A stretch of DNA of 64,000 nucleotides from Rhodoferax sp. (GTDB lineage Bacteria; Pseudomonadota; Gammaproteobacteria; Burkholderiales; Burkholderiaceae_C). The position numbers and the translations under genes were made by a program. Each line of letters begins with the position of its first letter. Position 1 is the stretch's first letter. The notes beneath the pieces were generated by a model that made no database searches, was not told where the DNA came from, and was given only the letters and a program-made list of their open reading frames with translations. The stretch lies in the NCBI GenBank assembly GCA_029866205.1, contig JARWZT010000011.1, positions 62,001 to 126,000 on the forward strand. Direction: 5' to 3'. Below are positions 38,508 through 48,753 of the stretch, piece by piece.

Positions 38508-39710
38508 CTACACCACTTTGGCGATGGCGGCGCAGACGTAAGCGATGTTTTTGCTGTTGAGCGCGGCCACACACATGCGGCCGGTGTCGGTGCCGTACAC
38601 GCCAAACTCGTTGCGCAAACGCACCATCTGGTCTTTGCTCAGGCCGGAGTAGCTGAACATGCCGATCTGGGTGGTGATGAAGCCCATGTCCTGCGTCACG
38701 CCGGCGGCCTTGAGTCCGTCGACCAGGCTTTGCCGCATCGCTTTGATCCGCACACGCATTTCGCCCAGCTCTTTTTCCCAGAGCGCGCGCAGCTCGGGGT
38801 TTCCCAACACGGCCGCCACGATCGCGCCTCCGTGGATCGGCGGGTTGGAATAGTTGGTGCGGATCGCAATCTTGAGTTGGCTGAGCACGCGGCCTGCCTC
38901 TTCCTTGCTTTCGCACAGCACCGACAGGGCGCCCACGCGTTCGCCATACAGGCTGAAGCTCTTGGAAAAGGAGGTCGAGACCAAAAAGCTCAGGCCTGCG
39001 GCGACAAACTTGGCAATGACTGCGCCGTCTTCGGCGATTCCGTGGCCAAAACCTTGGTAGGCCATGTCCAAAAAGGCGGTCAGGTTGCGGGCCTTGACCA
39101 CGGCCACCACCTGGTCCCATTGGGCGGGAGTGATGTCGTAACCGGTGGGGTTGTGGCAGCAGGCGTGCAGTACGACCACGGTGCCGGGGGCGGCGGCGGC
39201 GGCGTTCAGGCTGGCAAGCATGCCGTCGAAGTTGACACCGCGTTTGGCGGCGTCGTAATAGGTATAGGTGTCCACCACAAAACCAGCATTCGTGAAGAGG
39301 GCGCGGTGGTTTTCCCAGCTGGGGTCGGAAATCAGCACTTTTGCGTCAGGACGCAGGTGTTTGAGGAAATCAGCGCCAATTTTCAAGCCACCCGTTCCGC
39401 CAATCGCTTGGACCGTGGCCACGCGGCCAGAGGTGACGGGCTCCGAATCGGTGCCAAACACGAGGCCTTTGACGGCTGCGTCATAGGCGGCAATACCGTC
39501 AATGGGCAAATAGCCGCGTGCGGTGGGGGTGGACATCATGGTCTTTTCGGCCGCCTGTACGCATTGCAGCAGGGGCAGTTTGCCGTTGTCGTCGAAATAC
39601 ACTCCCACGCCGAGGTTGACCTTGTTGGGGTTGGTGTCGGCGTTAAATTGTTCATTCAAACCCAAAATCGGGTCGCGGGGTGCCATTTCGACGGCAGAAA
39701 AGAGAGACAT
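38508..39710 (-). CDS. tyrB: Aromatic amino acid / aspartate aminotransferase (class I, PLP)
   Basis: The 400-residue product begins MSLFSAVEMAPRDPILGLNE and has the class I hallmarks of the TyrB/AspC group: GVGVYFDDNGKLPLL, HACCHNPTGYD, the PLP-lysine segment STSFSKSFSLYGERVGALS, and a final GRMCVAALN. It transfers amino groups between aromatic amino acids or aspartate and 2-oxoglutarate. The ATG at 39710 is chosen over the track start at 39734 because it gives the usual N-terminus. TyrB versus AspC cannot be settled by eye. Confidence 0.88.
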   Translation of the reverse strand: MSLFSAVEMAPRDPILGLNEQFNADTNPNKVNLGVGVYFDDNGKLPLLQCVQAAEKTMMSTPTARGYLPIDGIAAYDAAVKGLVFGTDSEPVTSGRVATVQAIGGTGGLKIGADFLKHLRPDAKVLISDPSWENHRALFTNAGFVVDTYTYYDAAKRGVNFDGMLASLNAAAAAPGTVVVLHACCHNPTGYDITPAQWDQVVAVVKARNLTAFLDMAYQGFGHGIAEDGAVIAKFVAAGLSFLVSTSFSKSFSLYGERVGALSVLCESKEEAGRVLSQLKIAIRTNYSNPPIHGGAIVAAVLGNPELRALWEKELGEMRVRIKAMRQSLVDGLKAAGVTQDMGFITTQIGMFSYSGLSKDQMVRLRNEFGVYGTDTGRMCVAALNSKNIAYVCAAIAKVV

Positions 39711-39886
39711 GGAGAAGTCCTGAAGGAGGGCCAAGGAAAACGCGGTGAAAAGTCAGCCGCAGCAAGCCTTTAATTTTACTGCCCCGCCCGCAACTGTCTG
39801 CCTTGCGCAGCGTGCGCCAGTCCGTGGGTCCCGGGAGCCGGGCCGAACCTGGGCTAAGCTTGCCGCCCCTCTATTTGCAGGTTTCT

Positions 39887-41995
39887 ATGTCCGACCTTGT
39901 TGAAGTCAGCGCTCCGGCCTTGCCGGGTCACTTCGTCACTTTTCCCGATTCGCCGTTTGAGCTTTACCAGCCCTATCCGCCAGCGGGCGATCAGCCCGAG
40001 GCGATCGAGAAGCTGGTGGAAGGCGTGCAAGACGGCGAAGTATTTCAAACCCTGCTGGGCGTTACGGGTTCAGGAAAAACCTTCACCATGGCCAATGTGA
40101 TTGCCCGCTTGGGGCGTCCAGCCATCGTTTTTGCGCCCAACAAGACGCTGGCAGCGCAGCTTTACAGCGAATTCCGCGAGTTTTTCCCCAAGAACGCGGT
40201 GGAGTATTTCGTCAGCTACTACGACTACTACCAGCCCGAGGCCTATGTGCCGCAGCGCGATCTGTTTATCGAGAAAGACTCGGCGATCAACGAGCACATC
40301 GAGCAAATGCGTCTGTCCTGCACCAAAAGCGTGCTGGAGCGGCGCGACGTGGTGATCGTGGCCACTGTCTCGGCCATTTACGGCATTGGTCAGCCCGAGG
40401 CGTACCACAAGATGGTGATGACCTTGCGCGCGGGTGACAAACTTGGCCAGCGCGACATGATCATTCAGCTGGTGCGAATGCAATACCAGCGCAACGACCT
40501 TGATTTTTCCCGCGGTACCTTCCGTGTGCGGGGCGACACGATTGATGTTTTTCCTGCCGAACACTCGGAGATGGCCATCCGGGTGGAGCTGTTTGACGAC
40601 GAAATAGAGTCATTGCAGTTGTTTGACCCGCTCACCGGACGCATTCGCCAGAAAATTCCGCGTTTTACCGTCTATCCCAGCAGCCACTACGTGACACCGC
40701 GCGAGCAGGTGCTGATGGCGGTCGAAACCATCAAGATTGAGCTGGCCGACCGGCTCAAGGAATTTGTCAGTCAGGGCAAGCTGGTGGAGGCGCAGCGCCT
40801 GGAGCAGCGTACCCGGTTTGACCTGGAAATGCTCTCGGAAGTGGGCCATTGCAAGGGCATCGAAAACTACTCGCGCCACCTGTCAGGCAGCGCACCGGGT
40901 GAGCCCCCGGCCACGTTGACCGACTACCTGCCGAAAGACGCGGTGATGTTTCTGGATGAAAGCCATGTGCTGATCGGGCAGTTTGGCGGCATGTACAACG
41001 GTGACCGTTCACGCAAGACGACGTTGGTGGAATACGGCTTTCGGCTGCCCAGCGCGCTGGACAACCGCCCCTTGAAGTTTGAAGAATTTGAGACAAAGAT
41101 GCGCCAGGCGATCTTTGTGTCGGCCACCCCGGCCCAGTGGGAAAAAGACCATACCGGCCAGGTCGTGGAGCAGGTGGTGCGTCCGACCGGCCTGGTTGAT
41201 CCTGAGGTCGAAGTGCGCCCCGCCACCACACAAGTCGACGACGTGCTGCAGGAAATCCGTATCCGGGTCGAGAAAAATGAGCGTGTGCTGATTACCACCC
41301 TCACCAAGCGCATGGCTGAGCAACTGACCGACTACCTGAGCGACAACGGCGTCAAAGTGCGCTACCTGCACAGTGACGTGGACACCGTTGAGCGGGTGGA
41401 AATTTTGCGCGACCTGCGCCTGGGCACTTTTGACGTGCTGGTGGGCATCAACCTGTTGCGCGAAGGCCTGGATATTCCCGAGGTGTCGCTGGTGGCGATT
41501 CTGGACGCCGACAAAGAGGGCTTTTTGCGATCGGAGCGCTCCCTGATCCAAACCATCGGCCGTGCCGCCCGCAATTTGGAAGGGCGGGCGATTCTGTATG
41601 CCGACAGAGTTACCGATTCCATGGCGCGCGCCATGGGCGAGACCGAGCGGCGGCGCAAGAAACAGGTGGCGCACAACCTGGAGCGCGGCATCATCCCGCG
41701 CGCCATTGTCAAGAAGGTGCGTGATTTGATCGACGGCGTGTACAGCGAAAAAGCCGGCAAAGAGGCGGAGCGCTTGGAGCGCGACGCCATGCAACGCGCC
41801 CAGGTGGAAGACATGAGCGAGAAGGATGTCTCGCGGGAAATCAAGCGCCTGGAAAAACTCATGATGGAACACGCCCGCAACCTCGAGTTCGAAAAAGCCG
41901 CCCGCGTGCGCGACCAACTGGGCATCCTCAAGGCACAAGCCTTTGGCGCACCAGGCCTGGACAACGTGGTGGTCTTGCCCCTGAAAGCGGGCTAA
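39887..41995 (+). CDS. uvrB: Excinuclease ABC subunit B
   Basis: UvrB is the damage-verifying helicase of nucleotide excision repair. The 702-residue product has the P-loop GVTGSGKTF near residue 60, the beta-hairpin segment [12 protein letters not shown] near 114, helicase motifs including [12 protein letters not shown] and the QTIGRAARN segment, and the C-terminal UvrC-binding UVR motif ([20 protein letters not shown]). The ATG at 39887 ([10 protein letters not shown]) is preferred to the track start at 39803. Confidence 0.96.
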   Translation: MSDLVEVSAPALPGHFVTFPDSPFELYQPYPPAGDQPEAIEKLVEGVQDGEVFQTLLGVTGSGKTFTMANVIARLGRPAIVFAPNKTLAAQLYSEFREFFPKNAVEYFVSYYDYYQPEAYVPQRDLFIEKDSAINEHIEQMRLSCTKSVLERRDVVIVATVSAIYGIGQPEAYHKMVMTLRAGDKLGQRDMIIQLVRMQYQRNDLDFSRGTFRVRGDTIDVFPAEHSEMAIRVELFDDEIESLQLFDPLTGRIRQKIPRFTVYPSSHYVTPREQVLMAVETIKIELADRLKEFVSQGKLVEAQRLEQRTRFDLEMLSEVGHCKGIENYSRHLSGSAPGEPPATLTDYLPKDAVMFLDESHVLIGQFGGMYNGDRSRKTTLVEYGFRLPSALDNRPLKFEEFETKMRQAIFVSATPAQWEKDHTGQVVEQVVRPTGLVDPEVEVRPATTQVDDVLQEIRIRVEKNERVLITTLTKRMAEQLTDYLSDNGVKVRYLHSDVDTVERVEILRDLRLGTFDVLVGINLLREGLDIPEVSLVAILDADKEGFLRSERSLIQTIGRAARNLEGRAILYADRVTDSMARAMGETERRRKKQVAHNLERGIIPRAIVKKVRDLIDGVYSEKAGKEAERLERDAMQRAQVEDMSEKDVSREIKRLEKLMMEHARNLEFEKAARVRDQLGILKAQAFGAPGLDNVVVLPLKAG

Positions 41996-42063
41996 CGCCT
42001 GGCGTGAATTTATTTTGTGACTGTGCAGTCTAGTTATCCGAGTAAATCAGTAGGACGTTGGAT

Positions 42064-42087
42064 ATACTCGACCACGTTAGTCAACTA
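42064..42087. promoter_or_regulatory. IscR type 1 binding site overlapping the isc promoter
   Basis: On the minus strand the site reads TAGTTGAC, seven bases, GTCGAGTAT, which fits the type 1 IscR pattern of ATAgTTGAC...GTCaAsTAT. A candidate -10 TATACT (42063-42068) overlaps it. The start codon of iscR is 23 bp downstream. Autorepression by cluster-loaded IscR is the expected mode. Confidence 0.65.
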
Positions 42088-42109
42088 CACCCGTCTCCAG
42101 GAGCTTGCG

Positions 42110-42646
42110 ATGCGTCTTACCACCAAGGGCCGTTTTGCCGTAACCGCCATGATTGATTTGGGCCTGCGCCAAAGCGGTGGCCCCGTTACGCTGGCGGCGA
42201 TCAGCCAGCGCCAGCAGATTTCGCTCTCCTATCTGGAGCAGCTTTTCGGCAAATTGCGCCGCAATGAGCTGGTGGAATCCACCCGTGGCCCGGGCGGCGG
42301 TTACACGCTGGCCCGCAAGGCGTCAGACATTACGGTGGCCGAAATCATTGTGTCAGTGGATGAACCCATTGATGCGACCCAATGCGGTGGCAAAGAAAAC
42401 TGCCTGGGCGAGGGCAGTCGCTGCATGACGCACGACTTGTGGGCTACGCTGAACCAGCGCATGGTCGATTTTTTGACCTCCGTCACCCTGCAAAAGCTGG
42501 TGGATGACCAATTGGCCAAGGGCTTGCAGGTCGAGGAAGCACCCAGCCTCAAGCGTGCGATTTCTGCCTTGCCCGTGTCGCAACCGATCCGCATCAATGC
42601 GCCCAATTCGGTGTTCGCGCTGGGCAACGCGTTTTCCAAGGCCTGA
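42110..42646 (+). CDS. iscR: Fe-S cluster regulator IscR
   Basis: IscR is an Rrf2-family regulator that senses 2Fe-2S supply and controls the isc operon. The start [20 protein letters not shown] matches the family exactly; the ATG at 42110 has CAGGAG upstream. The winged helix is in residues 1-80. Cluster ligands are C92, C98 and C105 with H108; the last gap is one residue longer than in the E. coli C92-C98-C104 pattern. At 178 aa it is slightly longer than usual, with an extra C-terminal tail. Confidence 0.95.
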   Translation: MRLTTKGRFAVTAMIDLGLRQSGGPVTLAAISQRQQISLSYLEQLFGKLRRNELVESTRGPGGGYTLARKASDITVAEIIVSVDEPIDATQCGGKENCLGEGSRCMTHDLWATLNQRMVDFLTSVTLQKLVDDQLAKGLQVEEAPSLKRAISALPVSQPIRINAPNSVFALGNAFSKA

Positions 42647-42683
42647 TCGCAGCTTTTCAATTCAACGTTTTTAGCAGACTGAT

Positions 42684-43904
42684 ATGGAATCCACTCCCCA
42701 CTTTCCGATTTATATGGACTACAGCGCCACCAACCCCTGCGACGAGCGGGTGGTGGACGCCATGGTGCCTTGGTTGCGGACTCATTTTGGCAACCCTGCC
42801 TCGCGCAGCCACGCTTGGGGCTGGGAAGCCGAAGAGGCGGTCGAAAAAGCGCGCGAGCATGTGGCTGCGCTGATTGGCGCTGACCCCCGCGAAATTGTCT
42901 GGACCTCGGGTGCGACGGAATCCAACAACCTGGCCATCAAGGGCGCTGCGCACTTTTACAAGGGCAATGGCAAGCACCTGATTACGGTCAAGACAGAACA
43001 CAAGGCGGTGTTGGACACCTGCCGTGAGCTCGAGCGCCAGGGTTTTGAGGTGACCTACCTCGACGTCCAAGAAGACGGCTTGCTGGACTTGGAAGTTTTC
43101 AAGGCCGCCATCCGCCCCGACACGATTTTGGCCAGCGTCATGTTTGTGAACAACGAGATTGGCGTGATCCAGGACATTGAGGCGATTGGCACCCTGTGTC
43201 GCGAAAAAGGCGTGATTTTTCATGTGGATGCGGCACAGGCCACAGGCCGCGTGGCGTTCGACCTGTCGCAGATGCCGGTGGATTTGATGAGCCTGACCTC
43301 GCACAAAACCTACGGCCCCAAGGGCATTGGTGCTTTGTTTGTGCGACGCAAGCCGCGCATTCGCCTGGAAGCACAAATGCACGGCGGCGGCCACGAGCGT
43401 GGCATGCGCAGCGGTACTTTGCCCACGCACCAGATTGTGGGCATGGGTGAGGCGTACCGTATTGCCAAGGAAGAAATGGCCTCTGAGAACGAGCGCATCA
43501 GGGCCTTGCACGACCGGATGCTGGCGGGCCTGGCGGACATTGAGCAGGTGTTTATCAATGGCAACCTCGAAAAGCGCGTGCCGCACAACTTGAACATGAG
43601 CTTTAACTACGTCGAAGGCGAGTCGCTGATGATGGGCATCAAGGGCCTTGCGGTAAGCAGTGGCTCGGCTTGCACCTCGGCCAGTCTGGAGCCCAGCTAC
43701 GTGCTGCGCGCCTTGGGCCGCAGCGATGAGTTGGCGCACAGCAGCCTGCGCATGACGATTGGCCGCTGGACCACCGAAGAAGAAATTGATTACGCGGTCC
43801 AGACCATCAAGCTCAACGTCGCCAAGTTGCGCGACCTGAGCCCGCTTTGGGACATGTACAAAGACGGCATCGACATCTCGACGATCCAGTGGGCAGCGCA
43901 CTGA
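42684..43904 (+). CDS. iscS: Cysteine desulfurase IscS
   Basis: IscS uses PLP to move sulfur from cysteine to IscU and to tRNA thiolation enzymes. The 406-residue product has the PLP-lysine segment [16 protein letters not shown] near residue 208 and the persulfide loop [21 protein letters not shown] with the catalytic Cys near residue 330. Other marks are MDYSATNP and TSGATESNN. It is in the operon order iscR-S-U-A-hscB-hscA-fdx. Confidence 0.97.
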   Translation: MESTPHFPIYMDYSATNPCDERVVDAMVPWLRTHFGNPASRSHAWGWEAEEAVEKAREHVAALIGADPREIVWTSGATESNNLAIKGAAHFYKGNGKHLITVKTEHKAVLDTCRELERQGFEVTYLDVQEDGLLDLEVFKAAIRPDTILASVMFVNNEIGVIQDIEAIGTLCREKGVIFHVDAAQATGRVAFDLSQMPVDLMSLTSHKTYGPKGIGALFVRRKPRIRLEAQMHGGGHERGMRSGTLPTHQIVGMGEAYRIAKEEMASENERIRALHDRMLAGLADIEQVFINGNLEKRVPHNLNMSFNYVEGESLMMGIKGLAVSSGSACTSASLEPSYVLRALGRSDELAHSSLRMTIGRWTTEEEIDYAVQTIKLNVAKLRDLSPLWDMYKDGIDISTIQWAAH

Positions 43905-43967
43905 GCCCGCTGCCTGTCGACGACCCGCTTTCACCCGATTTATCCGTATTGAAGAGGTAACAACACC

Positions 43968-44354
43968 ATGGCTTACTCCGAAAAAGTGATCGACCACTAT
44001 GAAAATCCCCGCAACGTCGGTAGCTTTGAAAAAGGCGACGACTCTGTGGGCACCGGCATGGTGGGTGCGCCCGCCTGCGGCGATGTGATGAAGCTCCAGA
44101 TCAAAGTCAACCCGCTTACGGGCGTGATTGAGGACGCCCGTTTCAAAACTTACGGTTGCGGCTCGGCGATTGCCTCAAGCTCGCTGGTGACCGAGTGGGT
44201 CAAAGGGAAAACGCTGGACGAGGCGGCTGCCTTGAAAAACAGCCAGATCGCCGAAGAATTGGCCTTGCCACCGGTCAAGATCCATTGCTCCATCCTGGCA
44301 GAAGACGCCATCAAGGCCGCCGTGGACGACTACAAGAAAAAACACCTGAATTGA
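43968..44354 (+). CDS. iscU: Fe-S cluster scaffold protein IscU
   Basis: IscU is the scaffold on which 2Fe-2S clusters are built. The 128-residue product has the three ligand cysteines in GAPACGDVM (near 37), [11 protein letters not shown] (near 63) and [10 protein letters not shown] (near 106), and the HscA-recognition LPPVK segment just before the last. AAGAGGTAA precedes the ATG. The iscA start follows 1 nt after its stop. Confidence 0.97.
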   Translation: MAYSEKVIDHYENPRNVGSFEKGDDSVGTGMVGAPACGDVMKLQIKVNPLTGVIEDARFKTYGCGSAIASSSLVTEWVKGKTLDEAAALKNSQIAEELALPPVKIHCSILAEDAIKAAVDDYKKKHLN

Positions 44355-44355
44355 T

Positions 44356-44679
44356 ATGGCAGTTTCTTTGACCGAAGCCGCCGCGCGGCACGTCACCCGC
44401 TACCTTACCAAGCGTGGCAAGGGCGTGGGCGTGCGCCTGGGCGTCAAAACCACGGGTTGCTCGGGGCTGGCCTACCAGCTTGAGTACGTGGACGAACTCG
44501 CCCCTGAAGACGTTGTCTTTGAAGGCCACGGTGTCAAGGTGCTGGTCGACCCCAAAAGTCTGGCCTACATCGACGGGACCGAGCTGGATTTTGTGCGCGA
44601 GGGCCTGAACGAAGGCTTTCGCTTCAACAACCCCAATGAGCGCGACAAGTGCGGCTGCGGCGAATCTTTCCGGGTGTGA
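44356..44679 (+). CDS. iscA: Iron-sulfur assembly protein IscA
   Basis: IscA is an A-type carrier used in maturation of 4Fe-4S proteins. The 107-residue product starts [13 protein letters not shown] and has the three conserved cysteines in TTGCSGLAY and DKCGCGESF. It lies 1 nt after iscU and 10 nt before hscB. Confidence 0.95.
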   Translation: MAVSLTEAAARHVTRYLTKRGKGVGVRLGVKTTGCSGLAYQLEYVDELAPEDVVFEGHGVKVLVDPKSLAYIDGTELDFVREGLNEGFRFNNPNERDKCGCGESFRV

Positions 44680-44689
44680 ACGTTTTCTT

Positions 44690-45205
44690 GTGAATCTCCA
44701 GACTGACGACTTTTCGCTGTTTGGCTTGGCGCCGCTTTTTGCTTTGGACGGTACCGCGCTGGACGCGCAGTGGAAGCGACTGCAAGCGCAGGCTCACCCC
44801 GACAAATTTGCCGCCCAAGGGGCTGCCGCCCAGCGGGTGGCGATGCAGTGGTCGGTGCGTATCAACGAGGCCTACCGGCGCCTGAAAGATCCTTTGTCCC
44901 GTGCCGCCTATTTGTGCGAACTGAACGGCCAGCCCATTAACGCGCACAGCAACACCGCCATGCCGGGTAGCTTTTTGGTGCAACAAATCGAATGGCGCGA
45001 AGCATTGGATGAGGCACAAACGGTCTCGGAGCTGGAGTCGCTGATGGCGTCGGTGCAAGCCGCCAAAATAGCGCTGCAGCGTGAATGCGCTGACCTGCTG
45101 GATGTGCAGCATGACTTTGCGAGGGCGGTACTGCCGGTACGCAGCCTGATGTTTATTGACAAATTTGCCCACGACCTGAACCAGCGCCTGGATGCGCTTG
45201 AATAA
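44690..45205 (+). CDS. hscB: Fe-S cluster co-chaperone HscB (Hsc20)
   Basis: HscB is a J-domain protein that delivers IscU to HscA. The 171-residue product has a J domain at residues ~7-80 with the HPD motif in [12 protein letters not shown], and a C-terminal three-helix bundle that binds IscU. I chose the GTG at 44690 ([13 protein letters not shown]); the track start at 44636 lies inside iscA. hscA follows after 8 nt. Confidence 0.93.
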   Translation: MNLQTDDFSLFGLAPLFALDGTALDAQWKRLQAQAHPDKFAAQGAAAQRVAMQWSVRINEAYRRLKDPLSRAAYLCELNGQPINAHSNTAMPGSFLVQQIEWREALDEAQTVSELESLMASVQAAKIALQRECADLLDVQHDFARAVLPVRSLMFIDKFAHDLNQRLDALE

Positions 45206-45213
45206 CCTGCACC

Positions 45214-47070
45214 ATGGCGCTTCTACAAATTTCCGAGCCGGGCCAGTCGCCCAATCCCCATGCGCGGCGCCTTGCCGTTGGCATTGACCTGGGAACCACG
45301 CATTCGCTGGTTGCTGCGGTTCGCAACGGTGTGGCCGAATGCCTGCCGGATGCCCAAGGCCGGGTGATATTGCCCAGCGTGGTGCGGTATCTGGACGCCC
45401 AGCGCCGCCAAATTGGCCACGACGCGCTGGCACAACAAACCACAGACCCTGGCAACACGATCGCCTCGGTCAAGCGCCTGATGGGGCGCGGTCTGGCCGA
45501 TATTGCCCACGCCGACCGTCTGCCGTACAGCCTGGTGGCAAGCTCTGGCATGGTCAAAGTGCGCACCATCGCCGGCGAAAAAAGCCCCGTCGAAGTCAGC
45601 GCCGAAATTCTGGCGACCCTGCGCTATCGGGCCGAAGACAGTTTTAACGATGATGTGGTGGGCGCGGTGATTACCGTTCCGGCCTACTTTGATGATGCGC
45701 AGCGCCAAGCCACCAAGGACGCGGCAAAGCTCGCCGGATTGAACGTCTTGCGGCTCATCAACGAGCCCACCGCCGCCGCTATTGCGTACGGACTGGACAA
45801 CGCGTCGGAAGGCGTTTACGCGGTCTACGACCTGGGCGGTGGTACGTTTGATATCTCCATCTTGCGCCTGAGTGTGGGCGTGTTTGAGGTGCTGGCTACA
45901 GGTGGCGACTCGGCCTTGGGCGGCGACGACTACGACCGTGCGTTGGCTGACTGGATCCTGGCGCAAACCCAGCTGAAGGTGGACAGCCAGGAAGACCAGG
46001 CGATGTTGATGGCCGCCGCCCGGGCTTGCAAAGAAGCACTGTCCGAGCACGAGATCGCGCCGGTGGAGCTGGACCTGTCGGTGGGGCGGATTGACCTGTC
46101 GGTAAATCGCGCCGAATTTGAAGCGGTCACCTCCGCCATCACCGCGCGCACCCTGCAGGCCATGCGCAAAGTGCTGCGCGACAGCCAGATGGACAAGGCC
46201 GATATTCGCGGCGTGGTGATGGTGGGCGGGTCGACCCGCATGCCGCACATCCGCGCTGTGGTGGGTGAGTTTTTTGGCCAGACGCCATTGACCAACCTCA
46301 ACCCCGATGAGGTGGTGGCGCTCGGCGCGGCGATCCAGGCCCACCAATTGGCGGGCAATGCTTCCGCCAATGATTTGCTGCTGCTCGACGTGATTCCCTT
46401 GTCGTTGGGGCTGGAGACCATGGGAGGCTTGGTGGAGCGCATCGTGCCGCGCAACCAGACCATCCCGACCGCGATGGCACAAGATTTCACCACCTACCAA
46501 GACGGCCAGACGGCGCTGGCGCTGCATGTGGTGCAAGGCGAGCGCGACCTGGTGGCCGACTGCCGCAGCCTGGCGCGCTTTGAGCTGCGTGGCATTCCGC
46601 CCATGGTGGCGGGCGCTGCGCGAATCCGCGTCACCTTTACCGTAGACGCCGATGGATTGCTTAGCGTGTCAGCGCGCGAGCAGGTCAGTGGCGTGGAGGC
46701 CCACATTGAGGTCAAACCGTCTTACGGGCTGAGCGACGCGCAGATTGCCGAGATGCTGCAGAGCAGCTTTTCTACCGCAGAGGCCGACATGCGCGCGCGC
46801 TCTGTGGTGGAGGCCCGCGTGGATGCCCAGCGCATGGTGCTGGCCACCGAAAGTGCGCTCTCCGCCGACGGCGATTTGCTGCAAGTGGCTGAGCGCCACG
46901 TGATTGACGCGGCCATGGACGCTCTGCGGTCGGTCTCGGCCGGTGACGATGCGGCTGCCATCGAGGCCCAAACCAAAGCGCTGGCCGAAGCCACCGAAGC
47001 GTTTGCTGCCCAGCGTATGAATCGCGGCATTGCCCAAGCGTTGTCGGGCAAAAATATTGCCGCCCTGTAA
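45214..47070 (+). CDS. hscA: Fe-S assembly Hsp70 chaperone HscA
   Basis: HscA is a specialised Hsp70 that releases clusters from IscU. The 618-residue product has the ATPase domain at ~20-390 ([39 protein letters not shown]) and the substrate-binding domain at ~395-530 ([14 protein letters not shown]). It is longer than DnaJ-type partners and matches HscA more than DnaK in the shorter lid and in its operon place. Confidence 0.96.
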   Translation: MALLQISEPGQSPNPHARRLAVGIDLGTTHSLVAAVRNGVAECLPDAQGRVILPSVVRYLDAQRRQIGHDALAQQTTDPGNTIASVKRLMGRGLADIAHADRLPYSLVASSGMVKVRTIAGEKSPVEVSAEILATLRYRAEDSFNDDVVGAVITVPAYFDDAQRQATKDAAKLAGLNVLRLINEPTAAAIAYGLDNASEGVYAVYDLGGGTFDISILRLSVGVFEVLATGGDSALGGDDYDRALADWILAQTQLKVDSQEDQAMLMAAARACKEALSEHEIAPVELDLSVGRIDLSVNRAEFEAVTSAITARTLQAMRKVLRDSQMDKADIRGVVMVGGSTRMPHIRAVVGEFFGQTPLTNLNPDEVVALGAAIQAHQLAGNASANDLLLLDVIPLSLGLETMGGLVERIVPRNQTIPTAMAQDFTTYQDGQTALALHVVQGERDLVADCRSLARFELRGIPPMVAGAARIRVTFTVDADGLLSVSAREQVSGVEAHIEVKPSYGLSDAQIAEMLQSSFSTAEADMRARSVVEARVDAQRMVLATESALSADGDLLQVAERHVIDAAMDALRSVSAGDDAAAIEAQTKALAEATEAFAAQRMNRGIAQALSGKNIAAL

Positions 47071-47107
47071 TTTCGTTATCCCTGTTTTTCTACCCCGAGC
47101 CCGCGTT

Positions 47108-47446
47108 ATGCCGATCATCAAAATATTGCCGCACGCCGATTACTGCCCCCAAGGCGCAGAGATCCGCGCCAGCGCGGGTACCTCCATTTGCGAGGCACTG
47201 CTGGAAAACCACATTGCCATCGAGCACGCCTGTGACATGAGCTGCGCCTGCACCACCTGTCACGTTATCGTGCGCGCCGGTTTGGGGTCGCTCAACCCCG
47301 CAGAGGAAGAAGAGGAAGACTTGCTTGACCGGGCTTGGGGTCTGGAGCCCAATTCGCGGCTGAGCTGCCAGGCGATCCTGGCGCAGCAGGACGTGACGGT
47401 GGAAATACCCAAGTATTCGATCAACCACGCCAAGGAAAATCATTAA
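47108..47446 (+). CDS. fdx: Isc-type 2Fe-2S ferredoxin
   Basis: This adrenodoxin-type ferredoxin supplies electrons for cluster assembly. The 112-residue product has ligand cysteines in EHACDMSCACTTCHVIV near residues 42-51 and a fourth in SRLSCQAIL near 86. The acidic segment EEEEEDLLD is typical of the isc-linked type. I chose the ATG at 47108; the track start at 47030 lies in hscA. No iscX follows. Confidence 0.95.
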   Translation: MPIIKILPHADYCPQGAEIRASAGTSICEALLENHIAIEHACDMSCACTTCHVIVRAGLGSLNPAEEEEEDLLDRAWGLEPNSRLSCQAILAQQDVTVEIPKYSINHAKENH

Positions 47447-47500
47447 ATCCATCGTCCTTGCCCCCGTTAGCCGAGAGCGGTACTGCGGCAAAATCTGAGC

Positions 47501-48202
47501 ATGCGTCAAATATTTTTGGATACCGAGACCACTGGCCTGTACCCTGATCAGGGCGACCGCGTGATTGAAATTGGCTGTGTGGAGCTGTTCAACAGAAAGC
47601 TCACCGGCAAGACCCTGCATCTCTACCTGAACCCTGACCGCGACAGCCACGAGGAGGCGCTGCGCATTCATGGCATCACTACCGAGTTTCTGCGGGACAA
47701 GCCCCGCTTTGCCGCGGTGGCCGACGAGTTCCTGGAGTTTGTCCGTGACGCAGAACTGATCATCCACAACGCGCCTTTTGACTTGGGGTTTTTGAACAAA
47801 GAGCTGTCCCTGCTGGATCGTCCCCCGCTCAAAGACTATGTGAGTGGCGTACTCGATACCTTGGTCATGGCCAAGGAAATGTTTCCCGGCAAGCGCAACA
47901 GCCTGGATGCCCTGTGCTCCCGGCTTGAAGTGGACAACTCCGGGCGCAGCCTGCACGGAGCGCTGCTTGATGCCGAATTGTTGGCCGATGTCTATATCAA
48001 CATGACGCGAGGCCAGGATGCCTTGCTGATCGAGTCATCCACCGCAACTGAAGCGAACGTTGCGGTGGTGCATGTAGATTTGCAGGCGCTGGACTTGCCG
48101 GTGCTTGGGGCCAACGAACAGGAGTTGGCGGCCCACGCCACGGTTCTGAGCGAACTGGATAAATCCAGTGGCTCAAAAACCACCTGGCGGACGCACGCCT
48201 GA
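47501..48202 (+). CDS. dnaQ: DNA polymerase III epsilon subunit (3'-5' exonuclease)
   Basis: DnaQ proofreads during replication. The 233-residue product has the three exonuclease motifs of the DEDDh type: FLDTETTG at residues 5-12, HNAPFDLGFLN near 91-101, and HGALLDAELLADVY near 155-168. The C-terminal ~65 residues are the weakly conserved polymerase-binding tail. At this length it is a true epsilon subunit and not a short exonuclease. Confidence 0.92.
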   Translation: MRQIFLDTETTGLYPDQGDRVIEIGCVELFNRKLTGKTLHLYLNPDRDSHEEALRIHGITTEFLRDKPRFAAVADEFLEFVRDAELIIHNAPFDLGFLNKELSLLDRPPLKDYVSGVLDTLVMAKEMFPGKRNSLDALCSRLEVDNSGRSLHGALLDAELLADVYINMTRGQDALLIESSTATEANVAVVHVDLQALDLPVLGANEQELAAHATVLSELDKSSGSKTTWRTHA

Positions 48203-48251
48203 ATCCTGGCAAAAAAACCGTATAATCTCAGGCTTTCCTGAAACCAATTCG

Positions 48252-48326
48252 GGGCGGTTAGCTCAGGGGTAGAGCACTGCATTCACACTGCAGGGGTCAC
48301 AAGTTCGAAACTTGTACTGCCCACCA
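48252..48326 (+). tRNA. tRNA-Val (anticodon CAC)
   Basis: A full cloverleaf can be folded by hand: acceptor GGGCGGT/ACTGCCC with one G-U pair, D-stem GCTC/GAGC, anticodon stem CTGCA/TGCAG with loop TTCACAC (anticodon CAC), T-stem ACAAG/CTTGT with loop TTCGAAA, and an encoded CCA end. It marks the left edge of the accessory island. Confidence 0.95.
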
Positions 48327-48345
48327 TAATTTATGGTTATAAATC

Positions 48346-48378
48346 AAGCACTTAGAAGCGATTCTTGGTGCTTTTTTT
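48346..48378 (+). terminator. Rho-independent terminator after tRNA-Val
   Basis: AAGCAC pairs with GTGCTT, with a second stem AGAA/TTCT around a GCGA loop, followed by a run of seven T. It starts 20 nt after the tRNA. Confidence 0.85.
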
Positions 48379-48385
48379 ATGCCCG

Positions 48386-48414
48386 AAAGTAGTAAAAACC
48401 GGGTTTACTACTTT
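48386..48414. repeat. Perfect 11-bp inverted repeat downstream of tRNA-Val
   Basis: AAAGTAGTAAA and TTTACTACTTT are separated by AACCGGG. It follows the tRNA terminator by 8 nt. It could be a bidirectional terminator or part of an old integration site. Confidence 0.7.
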
Positions 48415-48753
48415 TGTTAGATTTTTCTAACTGAATTCATAGGTTTTCCCTCTCAAAATCTATCTCAGTTCTAACCTCTGACCTCTGCATGTTGGTGGGT
48501 TTTTCGGTGGTCAAAAAAACGGCGGTTCAAGTGGGTGTCCAGACACTGTCCGCATCGCTGTTTTTTAGCAAGCAGCGCTAGCAAATCTCAGCATGACGCG
48601 CTACAGGGGTGATTTGAGGCCCGCTTGGGTCATGGACTCGCGCTCCCTGATGGGGGAGAGCAATACTCTGGATTTCGCTAAGAACAAGACGCACAAGTGC
48701 GTGTGGCGCTATCCTATCTGTACTGAGTGTTCACCCAGCACTGGAGGTACTGC
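48415..48753. other. Gene-poor stretch at the island start
   Basis: I see no convincing gene in these 339 bp. It holds one copy of the dispersed repeat (48606-48635) and a short Shine-Dalgarno region ahead of the DUF4864-like gene. The track ORF 48593..48874 is not coding by appearance. Confidence 0.5.
48606..48635 (+). repeat. Dispersed island repeat, copy 1 (partial)
   Basis: GGGGTGATTTGAGG and the CGCTTGGG tail match the copy at 50678-50707 at 27 of 30 positions. The preceding CGCTACAGG matches the copy at 50773-50854. Confidence 0.7.

Noticed and set aside
48490-48582. Short frame MLVGFSVVKKTAVQVG... near the tRNA, considered as an integrase remnant
   Set aside because: It is only about 30 codons long and I could not match it to integrase motifs.
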